Source: Deltaproteobacteria bacterium (lineage in GTDB: Bacteria; Desulfobacterota; UBA8473). From it: a stretch of DNA of 9,129 nucleotides. Under the pieces are notes generated by a model, which did no database searches, was not told the DNA's origin, and worked only from the letters and a program-made list of their open reading frames with translations. Both the position numbers and the translations under genes were made by a program. Positions 1 through 6,604 of this stretch are shown here, piece by piece. Each line of letters begins with the position of its first letter. Position 1 is the first letter of the stretch. The stretch lies in the NCBI GenBank assembly GCA_030623035.1, contig JAUXFK010000115.1, positions 1 through 9,129 on the forward strand, in the 5' to 3' direction.

Positions 1-42
1 TCCATAAATGGCCCTTTTGCCCAATCTCTGTGTCAGGCTCAG

Positions 43-74
43 ATGTAAGGGCACATCGCAATGTGCCCCTACAT
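43..74. repeat. REP-like palindrome (strong hairpin)
   Basis: Two 14-nt arms (43-56 and 61-74) are complementary apart from one A/C mismatch and enclose a 4-nt CGCA loop. The arm core is GGGCACAT / ATGTGCCC. No T-run follows the hairpin, so it does not look like an intrinsic terminator for a gene left of the window. Hairpins built on a TAGGGGC.../...GCCCCTA pattern are familiar as dispersed REP-type repeats in many bacteria, often mobilised by REP-associated tyrosine transposases. Assignment to that class rests on appearance only, because no second copy lies in this window. Confidence 0.6.
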
Positions 75-170
75 GTCCATATATTCCTGCGGTTAAAATC
101 TTCGCCTTCCTTGACCTTGTACAAAATTGCTCATTTCTTGATGAACACTATTTATACTTTGAAAAAAGGT

Positions 171-204
171 TTGACTATACTTTGCCTAAAAGTTATGCTA
201 TAGT
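171..204 (+). promoter_or_regulatory. candidate sigma-70 promoter for yjbQ
   Basis: TTGACT (171-176) is a one-mismatch -35 box. It is followed after 17 nt by TATGCT (194-199). An overlapping extended -10, TGC then TATAGT (196-204), is the better -10 hexamer but would need a 22-nt gap from the same -35. Either reading puts the transcript start near 207-212, about 40 nt before the yjbQ start at 249. This is a visual match without a scoring model, and the AT-rich background lowers its weight. Confidence 0.4.
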
Positions 205-248
205 GCAATGTTAATCTAACCAGAGAGAGTAAAAAGGGGAAGTTAAAG

Positions 249-644
249 ATGGAGAGGTTCAATGTTAAAACCAGCCAACGGATGGAGATGATCGATATAA
301 CCCATCATGTTTTAAAGGCAGTTTCAGACAGTAAGGTAACAGATGGGATCTGTTCCATATTTGTTCCCCATACGACTTCGGCAGTCACTATAAATGAGAA
401 TGCAGATCCGAGTGTTCCTGAGGATATCGTTATGCAACTCAGCAAGGTTGTCCCCCATAATGACAATTATCGACATGCCGAGGGGAACTCAGACGCTCAT
501 ATAAAAGCCAGCCTGATTGGATCTTCTGAGACAATCATCGTGGAAAGTGGGAGATTGGTATTAGGAACGTGGCAGTCCGTATTCTTCTGTGAGTTTGATG
601 GGCCTAGAACAAGAAAGTTTTATGTAAAGGTCATAAAAGGGTGA
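249..644 (+). CDS. yjbQ: YjbQ/UPF0047 family protein (secondary thiamine-phosphate synthase family)
   Basis: This 131-residue protein is about the usual length of the YjbQ/UPF0047 family, small cytoplasmic single-domain proteins. The family hallmarks are visible in order: PHTTSAVTINENADPSV (40-56), HAEGNSDAHIKASLIG (76-91) and GRLVLGTWQSVFFCEFDGPR (101-120). The last includes the GTWQ signature. Conserved H41, E50, H76 and H84 could form a metal or ligand site. E. coli YjbQ shows a weak thiamine-phosphate synthase activity that can rescue a thiE mutant, which gives the family its database name; the physiological role is not settled. The ATG at 249 follows an AAGGGGA ribosome site (234-240) at 8 nt. 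It appears to be a single-gene unit, with its own candidate promoter upstream and a mobile element downstream. I see no thiamine gene nearby. Confidence 0.93.
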   Translation: MERFNVKTSQRMEMIDITHHVLKAVSDSKVTDGICSIFVPHTTSAVTINENADPSVPEDIVMQLSKVVPHNDNYRHAEGNSDAHIKASLIGSSETIIVESGRLVLGTWQSVFFCEFDGPRTRKFYVKVIKG

Positions 645-1026
645 TTCAGACTAAAATCCTAAAAACCCCTTGAAATCATGACCGATTTGTATTATTTTGT
701 AATTGTTTAGCCATCTTAAGTAGCTAACGAGATTTTATGATTTGGATCGTCTTTTCCTCACGATTTGAGTCATTTTGAAGATTCTAAATTCGCTACGCTA
801 AATTGCAAATAACTCAAAAATGCTCGTCAAAGACCATCCAAATCATTATCTGGCTAAACAGTTACATTATTTTAAATTAAATGTGAAATTTTGGCCATTA
901 CATGTTCTCGTTATTCACTGCAAGTTCGTGTCCATCCAGTAATACACTCTTTTGAAAAATGGGAACAAGCTTACAGCTGTTAACTCAAAAAATTCTTTTA
1001 TTTAATAAGATATAAGGTGGAAAAAT
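645..1026. other. intergenic stretch carrying a miniature mobile element
   Basis: These 382 nt between yjbQ and the ArsA-like gene contain no supportable gene. The middle (691-873, including target duplications) is a miniature inverted-repeat element listed separately. The right part (874-1026) must hold the ArsA promoter and leader. A possible -35 TTGAAA (952-957) has no convincing -10 at the right distance. An 8-bp palindrome ACAGCTGT (973-980) could be an operator half or chance. A good ribosome site, AAGGTGG (1014-1020), lies 6 nt before the start at 1027. I find no intrinsic terminator for yjbQ. Confidence 0.6.
699..865. mobile_element. 167-bp miniature inverted-repeat element with 8-bp target duplication
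   Basis: The ends are 15-nt inverted repeats with one mismatch: GTAATTGTTTAGCCA (699-713) against the complement of 851-865. A perfect 8-bp direct repeat, attatttt, lies directly outside both ends (691-698 and 866-873) and stops exactly at the element borders, as a target-site duplication does. Inside, 737-754 pairs with 829-846 (17 of 18), and 764-776 pairs imperfectly with 807-819. The element can therefore fold into one long hairpin whose tip is near 787-803. The left arm has about 22 extra nt (714-735), including GCTAA, which can pair back to TTAGC in the terminal repeat. It encodes no protein. Termini reading GTAA with 8-bp duplications match what is known of IS66-family transposons, so this is probably a non-autonomous relative. 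A shorter copy lies at 7725-7784. Confidence 0.85.
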
Positions 1027-2205
1027 ATGAGAATCATTCTATTTACAGGAAAAGGTGGAGTAGGAAAAACAACGGTCTCTGCTGCTACAGCGGTAAAGTG
1101 TGCAAATCTAGGTTATAAAACTTTGGTGTTAAGTACTGACTCTGCCCATAGTTTGGCAGATTCATTTGATATAGAAATAGGAAATCAGCCTACATTAATA
1201 ACCGATAATCTTCATGGTGAAGAGATCGACATTAATTATGAGATCAAAAGAAACTGGGGTCCAATACAGAACTTTATGCAAGATTTCTTAAAGTATCGAG
1301 GGTTTGGAAGTATAATCGCTGAGGAGTTATCCGTATTCCCGGGCATGGAGGAGGTATTCAGCCTTTTACAGCTAAAAGACTTTTATGTAGAAGATAGTTA
1401 CGATGTTATTATTATTGACTGTGCCCCCACGGGTGACGCCTTCAGATTACTTGCTGTTCCTGATATTGCAAAATGGTATATGGAAAGGATATTCAATGTA
1501 GAGAGAATCCTTTTAAAGGCAGTAAGACCCGTGGCCAAGCGTTTGGTTGACATGCCTTTGCCTTCCGATAGTGTCTTTGAAAGCATGGAGGGACTCTACA
1601 AAAACCTCATCGGTATGAAAGAGCTATTAACGGATATTGAAATTTCCTCAATCAGGCTGGTTATCAATCCTGAAAAGATGGTGATTAAAGAATCCCAAAG
1701 GGCATTTACCTTCCTCAATCTATTTGGATTCTCTGTAGATGCTATAATCGCGAATCGAATAATCCCTGAAGATGTAAAAGACCCTTTTTATTCCAAATGG
1801 AAAGATATACAGAAAAAACATTTAACAGAGGCCGATGAGTCCTTTCGCCCCCTGCCTATATTTTATTTAAATTTATTGGACCAGGAGATTACCGGAATAG
1901 AACTCCTTTCAAAAATCGGGGATAACCTTTACGACAGAAAAGACCCTACGGAAGTATTCTATAATGAGAAACCCATTGATATAACCGAGTCTAACGGCAG
2001 TTATTGCCTCTGTATAAAGCTACCTTTTGCAACCAAGGAAAATATAGATATGTGGAAAAAAGGAGAAGAATTGGTTATTAAAGTAGATAAATATAAGAGG
2101 AACATTCATTTACCAAGGTTCTTGACCTCTTTAAAGATGGGAAACGTAACCATGGAGGGTAAGGAGCTAAAAATAAGATTTGGAGGTGAGGGAGATGGGA
2201 ATTAA
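1027..2205 (+). CDS. ArsA/Get3-type ATPase with C-terminal Hsp20-like domain
   Basis: A 392-residue soluble SIMIBI-class P-loop ATPase. The deviant Walker A GKGGVGKTT is at 8-16, switch I STDSAHSL at 36-43, the family FPGMEE segment at 104-109 and switch II IIDCAPTGDAFRLL at 129-142. Switch II usually reads APTGHTLRLL, so D137 replaces the common histidine. Residues of about 318-386 (YCLCIKLPFATKENID through GKELKIRF) resemble the beta-rich ArsA_HSP20 domain found at the end of many bacterial ArsA homologues. The protein is a single ATPase half, unlike duplicated arsenite-pump ArsA. I see neither the ArsA metal cysteines nor a Get3 CxxC zinc motif, and no arsenic genes are nearby. An arsenite-pump role is therefore unlikely; a role in handling membrane or client proteins is inference. 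The start follows AAGGTGG at 6 nt. The 3' end overlaps the next small gene. Confidence 0.9.
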   Translation: MRIILFTGKGGVGKTTVSAATAVKCANLGYKTLVLSTDSAHSLADSFDIEIGNQPTLITDNLHGEEIDINYEIKRNWGPIQNFMQDFLKYRGFGSIIAEELSVFPGMEEVFSLLQLKDFYVEDSYDVIIIDCAPTGDAFRLLAVPDIAKWYMERIFNVERILLKAVRPVAKRLVDMPLPSDSVFESMEGLYKNLIGMKELLTDIEISSIRLVINPEKMVIKESQRAFTFLNLFGFSVDAIIANRIIPEDVKDPFYSKWKDIQKKHLTEADESFRPLPIFYLNLLDQEITGIELLSKIGDNLYDRKDPTEVFYNEKPIDITESNGSYCLCIKLPFATKENIDMWKKGEELVIKVDKYKRNIHLPRFLTSLKMGNVTMEGKELKIRFGGEGDGN

Positions 2206-2395
2206 AGACTCTTTAATTAACTTTTGTCCGTTTAATGGGGTTCTTTCATGGTACCAGGATAGTGAGATGAGAGGGCACCTTTTTAATGCAAGGAGAGAAG
2301 TCTTGTTGGCCCTTAAATCATTAATAGATGAGGGGATAGAACGAACTGAGAGAGGAATGGAGAATGGAAAAGCCACTAAGGTCGAAGTAAAATAA
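2195..2395 (+). CDS. small 66-residue protein of unknown function, coupled to the ArsA-like ATPase
   Basis: I do not recognise this protein. The ATG at 2195 is preferred because GGAGGTGA (2182-2189) lies 5 nt upstream. An in-frame TTG at 2180 would place that ribosome site inside the gene. It overlaps the ArsA-like gene by 11 nt, so translation is likely coupled. The product begins MGIKDSLINFCPFNGVLSWYQ. Residues of about 27-52 (RGHLFNARREVLLALKSLIDEGIERT) form a strongly amphipathic predicted helix with hydrophobic leucine faces and many charges. The C-terminus is charged and ends KVEVK. There is no signal peptide or membrane segment. The helix and the coupling suggest a small partner or client of the ATPase, but this is inference from position. 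Confidence 0.7.
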   Translation: MGIKDSLINFCPFNGVLSWYQDSEMRGHLFNARREVLLALKSLIDEGIERTERGMENGKATKVEVK

Positions 2396-2508
2396 AGGAT
2401 ATTTTCCAATAAGGGAAACAGTATAAAATGAAAAGGGATATTTATACCCGGATTTCGTAGAGTGACAAAAAAATCCATAATAATAACTTTTTATAGTGAG
2501 TAAAACTT
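2396..2508. other. intergenic gap before the adenosyltransferase gene
   Basis: This 113-nt AT-rich gap separates the ArsA-like pair from the adenosyltransferase trio. No GC-rich hairpin with a T-run is visible, so readthrough from the ArsA unit is possible. A GTGACA hexamer (2462-2467) resembles a -35 box but has no well-spaced -10; TATAGT at 2492-2497 is 24 nt away and too close to the start codon. GTGAG (2496-2500) is the only, weak, ribosome-site candidate for the gene at 2509. Confidence 0.4.
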
Positions 2509-3039
2509 ATGAAACTGTTTAACAAAAGAGGCGATGGGGGACAAACCAGCCTTTTATATGGTCAAAGGGTATCGAAATCCGATCCGCGGCCAGAGGCTTA
2601 TGGAACCCTGGATGAAGCCAATTCTACACTGGGCTTTGCCAGAGCCCTTTCCAAAAATCAAAAAATCAAGGAGATCATACATAGAGTCCAGGAGACTCTA
2701 TTTGTAGTAGGGGCGGAATTGGCCTCTGACCCACAGCATTATGAAAAACTGAAAAAAAAGATTGAACAGGATGATGTGCTTCAGTTAGAAGATTTAATTG
2801 AAGAGCTTGAAGGCCAGGTAAGACTGCCGGATAGCTTTATCATTCCAGGAGGGACCCTGGTTGCTGCTGTCCTGGATATGGCCAGGACTATCGTTAGAAG
2901 GGCCGAGAGAAGGGCTGTCGGGTTAAAAGAGGACGGCCTTTTGTCCAACGATAATTTGCTGGCCTACTTAAATAGAACTGCAGACTTGCTCTTCATTTTG
3001 GCACGTTATGATGAGACAGTGGATGGGGAAGGTATATGA
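2509..3039 (+). CDS. pduO: cob(I)alamin adenosyltransferase, PduO/MMAB type
   Basis: A 176-residue cytoplasmic enzyme that transfers the adenosyl group of ATP to cob(I)alamin, making adenosylcobalamin for B12-dependent mutases and dehydratases. It belongs to the PduO/MMAB class. The N-terminal ATP-binding motif is KRGDGGQTSLLYG (6-18), followed by RVSKSDPRPEAYGTLDEANSTLG (20-42), which holds the conserved D25, R27 and E29. The C-terminal signature is RTIVRRAERR (126-135), then YLNRTADLLFILAR (153-166). The length fits stand-alone members without the extra C-terminal domain of Salmonella PduO. The first residues, FNKRGDGG, differ slightly from the more common TRTGDxG. No B12-dependent enzyme or microcompartment gene is visible here, so the pathway served is unknown. 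Its stop overlaps the next start by 4 nt, indicating translational coupling. Confidence 0.93.
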   Translation: MKLFNKRGDGGQTSLLYGQRVSKSDPRPEAYGTLDEANSTLGFARALSKNQKIKEIIHRVQETLFVVGAELASDPQHYEKLKKKIEQDDVLQLEDLIEELEGQVRLPDSFIIPGGTLVAAVLDMARTIVRRAERRAVGLKEDGLLSNDNLLAYLNRTADLLFILARYDETVDGEGI

Positions 3040-3902
3040 TAATAGACTTTCATACCCATATATTCCCAAAAGAGGTTCGGGAGAATCTGGACAAGTACAG
3101 AAAAAAAGACCCTCTATTTCGCCTGATATTCGGCGGGAAAAGAACGAATATGCTTGGTGAAACAAAGAAGGCGAAGATGGTAGGGGTTGAGGATTTGATC
3201 GCCGGTATGGACAGGTCAGGAGTGGATAAAAGCGTAATATGCGGTTTTGTATGGTCAGATGATGGATTAACCAGAGATGGAAACAACTATATTTTAGAAT
3301 CGGTTAAAAGATATCCTGACAGACTTATAGGTTTTACTTCCGTTCAATTAAAGGACAGAGATAAAATGGTTAAAGAAATTGAGCGGTGTGTCGGCCTCGG
3401 CGCAAAAGGTGTTGGTGAAATTGTTACAGAACCTCATGGAGTAGCAATAGATGATGAAAAGGTCTTACGCCCAATTGTTGAAGTGTCAAAGAGTCTAAAT
3501 ATCCCCATCATGGTTCACGCAAATGAAACCGTGGGCCATTATTACGTAGGAAAGGCAAAAACAGAGCTGAGTCGTTATTATAATTTTATCCTCTCCTATC
3601 CCGACATCGATATAATTCTTGCCCATTGGGGTGGAGGGCTCCTGTTTTATGAATTGATGCCGGAGGTAGCCAGGGCTTGTGAAAGGGTATATTATGATAC
3701 TGCTGCCTCTATCTTTTTATATACTCCCAGGGTATATTCTGCTGCAGTACACATAATTGGTGCAGATAAGATTCTATTTGGTACGGACTATCCTTTGATA
3801 GACCACAGGAGGTATTTTGAACAGATAGAAAATTCCGGTCTTCCTAAGAAAGATATTGACAAGATATATGGGGAAAATGCCGAAAGAATAATGAGGTTAT
3901 AG
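3036..3902 (+). CDS. metal-dependent amidohydrolase (amidohydrolase 2 family)
   Basis: A 288-residue TIM-barrel hydrolase or decarboxylase of the amidohydrolase-2 (PF04909) group. It opens with the metal-binding DFHTHIFP (4-11; H6 and H8). It carries H161 in IMVHANE, H197 in LAHWGGG, and D251 in the terminal FGTDYP motif, giving a complete HxH...H...H...D ligand set. The group includes decarboxylases such as ACMSD and o-pyrocatechuate or resorcylate decarboxylases as well as hydrolases, and the substrate cannot be read from sequence. Many such genes in anaerobes stay annotated only as amidohydrolase. ATGA overlap with the adenosyltransferase stop and a 3-nt gap to the peptidase gene place it in the middle of a coupled trio. 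No signal peptide is visible, so it is probably cytoplasmic. Confidence 0.9.
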   Translation: MIIDFHTHIFPKEVRENLDKYRKKDPLFRLIFGGKRTNMLGETKKAKMVGVEDLIAGMDRSGVDKSVICGFVWSDDGLTRDGNNYILESVKRYPDRLIGFTSVQLKDRDKMVKEIERCVGLGAKGVGEIVTEPHGVAIDDEKVLRPIVEVSKSLNIPIMVHANETVGHYYVGKAKTELSRYYNFILSYPDIDIILAHWGGGLLFYELMPEVARACERVYYDTAASIFLYTPRVYSAAVHIIGADKILFGTDYPLIDHRRYFEQIENSGLPKKDIDKIYGENAERIMRL

Positions 3903-3905
3903 AAT

Positions 3906-6479
3906 TTGAAAGATTACCAAAGATATAAATTGGAAAATGGAATGACTGTCATCCTGAGGGAAAACCATTCCGCTCCTGTTACAGCCATAAATGTTTGGGT
4001 AAATGTAGGCAGCGGCGATGAGACAAATGAGAATGCGGGCATATCCCATGTGATAGAGCATATGCTGTTTAAAGGAACAGAGAAGAGAGGGCCGGGAGAG
4101 ATGGCCTATGAAGTAGAATCATCGGGTGGAGAGATAAACGCATTCACATCTTTTGATCAGACAGTCTATTATATAGTGATCGCCAGTAGATTCTTTGATC
4201 TGGCCCTTGATGCACTTTCCGATGCTGTAAGATATCCTTCCTTTGCCCCATCAGAATTAGAAAAGGAAAAAGAAGTGATAATGGAAGAGCTAAAACGGGG
4301 CGAAGATCATCCCATGGTAAAGTTATCGCAGGCACTCTTTTCCACAAGTTATAAATTACATTCTTACCGCCGCCCGATAATTGGTTTCAAAGATACAGTA
4401 AAAGGGTTTACCCAGGACGACCTTCTGGATTTTTATAGAAGATGGTATGTCCCGTCTAATATTACCGTTGTCGCTGTTGGAGATTTCGATAATGATGTTA
4501 CTATTAAGAAAGTAGAAAGGGCATTTGAAGGTTTCAACTCAAAATACAGTGCTTGCCGTAATCGAGATACAGAGTTGTCTCAAAATGGAATAAGAAGAGC
4601 TGTTTTGATTGACAATGTAACTGAAAGCTATGCGAGTATCGTCTTCCATATCCCTGGCATTAGCCATAGAGACTCGTGTGCCATAGACATCCTTTCGTTT
4701 ATACTGGGTCATGGTGAATCCTCACGACTATTCAATAAGGTGAAAGATAAAAAGGGGTTAGTCCATACGATAGGTTCTTACAATTTTATGCCTGAGGAGC
4801 CAGGGCTGTTGATTATAAATATTACAATGGATAAAGAGAAATCTAAAGAGGCATTTGCAAGTATATTAAAAGAAACATATAGACTGAGGTATGAAGATAT
4901 AGAAGAGGAAGAGTTAGAAAAGGCCAAATTAAACATTGAGAGTGAGTTCGTATATGACAAAGAAACAATGCAGGGTCAGGCCAGACAACTCGGACAATTT
5001 GAGGTCATAGCTAAAGATATAGATTTTGAAAAGGACTATATCCGTCGAATACAAAAGGTTAAAAACAAGGACATAAAAAGAGTGGCGAGGAAGTATTTAA
5101 ACACCAAAAACATGACAGCCGTCTTTCTAATGTCTCAAACAGATGAGGATGTTATTGACAAAGATACGATAAAAGAAATAGCATCAAAAGAAGAGTCCAG
5201 GGTGAACCGTCATAAGTTAAAACTTCCTGTAAAAAGGCTTGATGACATTGAAAAAATCGTCATGGAAAACGGGATGACCCTTCTCATTAAAGAGGACCAT
5301 TCAATCCCACTGGTTGCGATGAGATCAGTCTACATGGGAGGGTTGAGATTTGAAGATAAGAAGTTTAATGGAGTCAACAATTTCATGGCCGAGATGCTGA
5401 CCAAGGGCACGAAAAGCCTGAGTGCCTCTGAAATTGCACAAAAGATTGACTCCATCGCAGCATATATCAGCGGGTGTTCAGGCAGAAACAGTTTCGGTCT
5501 TACCTGTGAAACATTAAACAAATTTTTTGACAGCGGGCTAAGACTCTTTGCAGATATATCTATAAACCCCACATTCGATATAAATGAATTAGAAAAGAAA
5601 AGAACGGATATCTTATCCTCACTTAAGCAGCAAGAGGATAACCTTACATCCTATACATTCAAAATATTTTCAAAGACCCTCCATAGCAATCATCCCTACG
5701 GTATGAATATACTTGGTACCACGGAATCAATACCAAATATTACCCGGGATGTTTTGAAAGAGTATTACGAGTCATATGCGAGTCCTAAGAATATGGTTCT
5801 AAGCATAGTGGGTGATATCAATACGAATGATACAATAGAGAAGACAAGACAGTTCTTCGAGGGACAAGCCTCTCGAGACTTTAAAATCCCCAGGATTCCC
5901 AAAGAAACTCCATCAGATTCTATCAAGAATATAGAGGTAAACAAAGATAAAAAACAGGCCCATCTGATCCTTGGTTTTTTAGGGACAACAATTTACAGTC
6001 CGGATAGATATCCCCTTGATATTTTAAATACGGTCTTCTCCGGACAAGGAGGAAGACTCTTTGTAAAACTGCGGGATAAACTGAGTCTCGCATATGCAGT
6101 CACATCATTTTCAATTGATGGTATAGATCCAGGTTCTTTTGGAGTTTATATCGGAACCAGCCCCGAAAAGATCGATATGGCTTTAGAAAATATAAAGAAG
6201 GAGTTGAAAGAGGTCACAGATGAAAAGATAACAGAAGAGGAACTTAAACGGGCAAAGAGATACCTTATAGGAAATTTTGATATCAGCCTGCAGACAAACT
6301 CCACCAAAGCAACAAATATGGCTTTATGCGAAAGATATGGTTTGGGATATTCTCATTTCTTGGAATATCCCAAAAGGATTTCCCAGGTAACGAGAGAGGA
6401 TGTTTTGCAAGCCGCAAGGAAATATATCAACCTGGATCGATATACTCTTGCCATTGTCAGATCGAATAACGACCAATAG
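3906..6479 (+). CDS. M16 family zinc metallopeptidase, fused two-unit form
   Basis: An 857-residue pitrilysin/insulinase-type peptidase made of two homologous halves. The first half (about 5-430) has the inverted zinc motif HVIEH (H48, E51, H52) followed by the expected downstream acidic pair E127/E128 in VIMEELK. The second half starts near 450 with the same MENGMTLLIKE opening, but the zinc-motif position reads NFMAE (492-496), so it is catalytically dead. It keeps the substrate-clamp R717 and Y730 (GRLFVKLRDKLSLAYAV). This active-plus-inactive arrangement is normal for M16. There is no signal peptide, unlike many periplasmic relatives, so a cytoplasmic role in degrading peptides is likely. 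The TTG start is chosen because GAGG (3893-3896) lies 9 nt upstream and the next ATG (3942) would cut into the first conserved strand. Arginine codons are mostly AGA/AGG. Confidence 0.93.
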   Translation: MKDYQRYKLENGMTVILRENHSAPVTAINVWVNVGSGDETNENAGISHVIEHMLFKGTEKRGPGEMAYEVESSGGEINAFTSFDQTVYYIVIASRFFDLALDALSDAVRYPSFAPSELEKEKEVIMEELKRGEDHPMVKLSQALFSTSYKLHSYRRPIIGFKDTVKGFTQDDLLDFYRRWYVPSNITVVAVGDFDNDVTIKKVERAFEGFNSKYSACRNRDTELSQNGIRRAVLIDNVTESYASIVFHIPGISHRDSCAIDILSFILGHGESSRLFNKVKDKKGLVHTIGSYNFMPEEPGLLIINITMDKEKSKEAFASILKETYRLRYEDIEEEELEKAKLNIESEFVYDKETMQGQARQLGQFEVIAKDIDFEKDYIRRIQKVKNKDIKRVARKYLNTKNMTAVFLMSQTDEDVIDKDTIKEIASKEESRVNRHKLKLPVKRLDDIEKIVMENGMTLLIKEDHSIPLVAMRSVYMGGLRFEDKKFNGVNNFMAEMLTKGTKSLSASEIAQKIDSIAAYISGCSGRNSFGLTCETLNKFFDSGLRLFADISINPTFDINELEKKRTDILSSLKQQEDNLTSYTFKIFSKTLHSNHPYGMNILGTTESIPNITRDVLKEYYESYASPKNMVLSIVGDINTNDTIEKTRQFFEGQASRDFKIPRIPKETPSDSIKNIEVNKDKKQAHLILGFLGTTIYSPDRYPLDILNTVFSGQGGRLFVKLRDKLSLAYAVTSFSIDGIDPGSFGVYIGTSPEKIDMALENIKKELKEVTDEKITEEELKRAKRYLIGNFDISLQTNSTKATNMALCERYGLGYSHFLEYPKRISQVTREDVLQAARKYINLDRYTLAIVRSNNDQ

Positions 6480-6590
6480 TGCGTCAGTTTCCATCTTTTG
6501 TCTGAGACCTCCGAAAAAGTCTCCCAATTCGTTTCGACACTGATTTTTAGCTGATCTAAGCTCTCTCCATAGGAAATTAACAGAGTTATG

Positions 6591-6597
6591 AGGAGGT
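6591..6597 (+). promoter_or_regulatory. strong ribosome-binding site of the cyclodeaminase gene
   Basis: AGGAGGT lies 7 nt before the ATG at 6605. It is the closest match to the Shine-Dalgarno consensus among the complete genes here and fixes the start. The 125-nt gap from the peptidase stop contains only a weak GAGAC/GTCTC inverted repeat (6504-6523) without a T-run, so transcription linkage to the genes on the left is undecided. Confidence 0.8.
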
Positions 6598-6604
6598 AAT
6601 CCTA

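Noticed and set aside
8..214. 68-codon plus-strand open frame before yjbQ
   Set aside because: It runs through the REP-like palindrome and the candidate yjbQ promoter, lacks a ribosome site, and its product resembles no protein family.
2180..2194. Alternative TTG start adding five codons to the 66-residue protein
   Set aside because: It would place the GGAGGTGA ribosome site inside the coding region. The ATG at 2195 has ideal spacing to that site.
2167..2478. 103-codon minus-strand open frame over the small gene
   Set aside because: It lies opposite the 66-residue gene, which has a strong ribosome site and a coupled start. The minus-strand product shows no domain and is best explained as a shadow.
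6504..6523. GAGAC/GTCTC inverted repeat as a terminator of the peptidase gene
   Set aside because: The stem is only 5 bp with a 10-nt loop and no T-run follows, so it is too weak to call.
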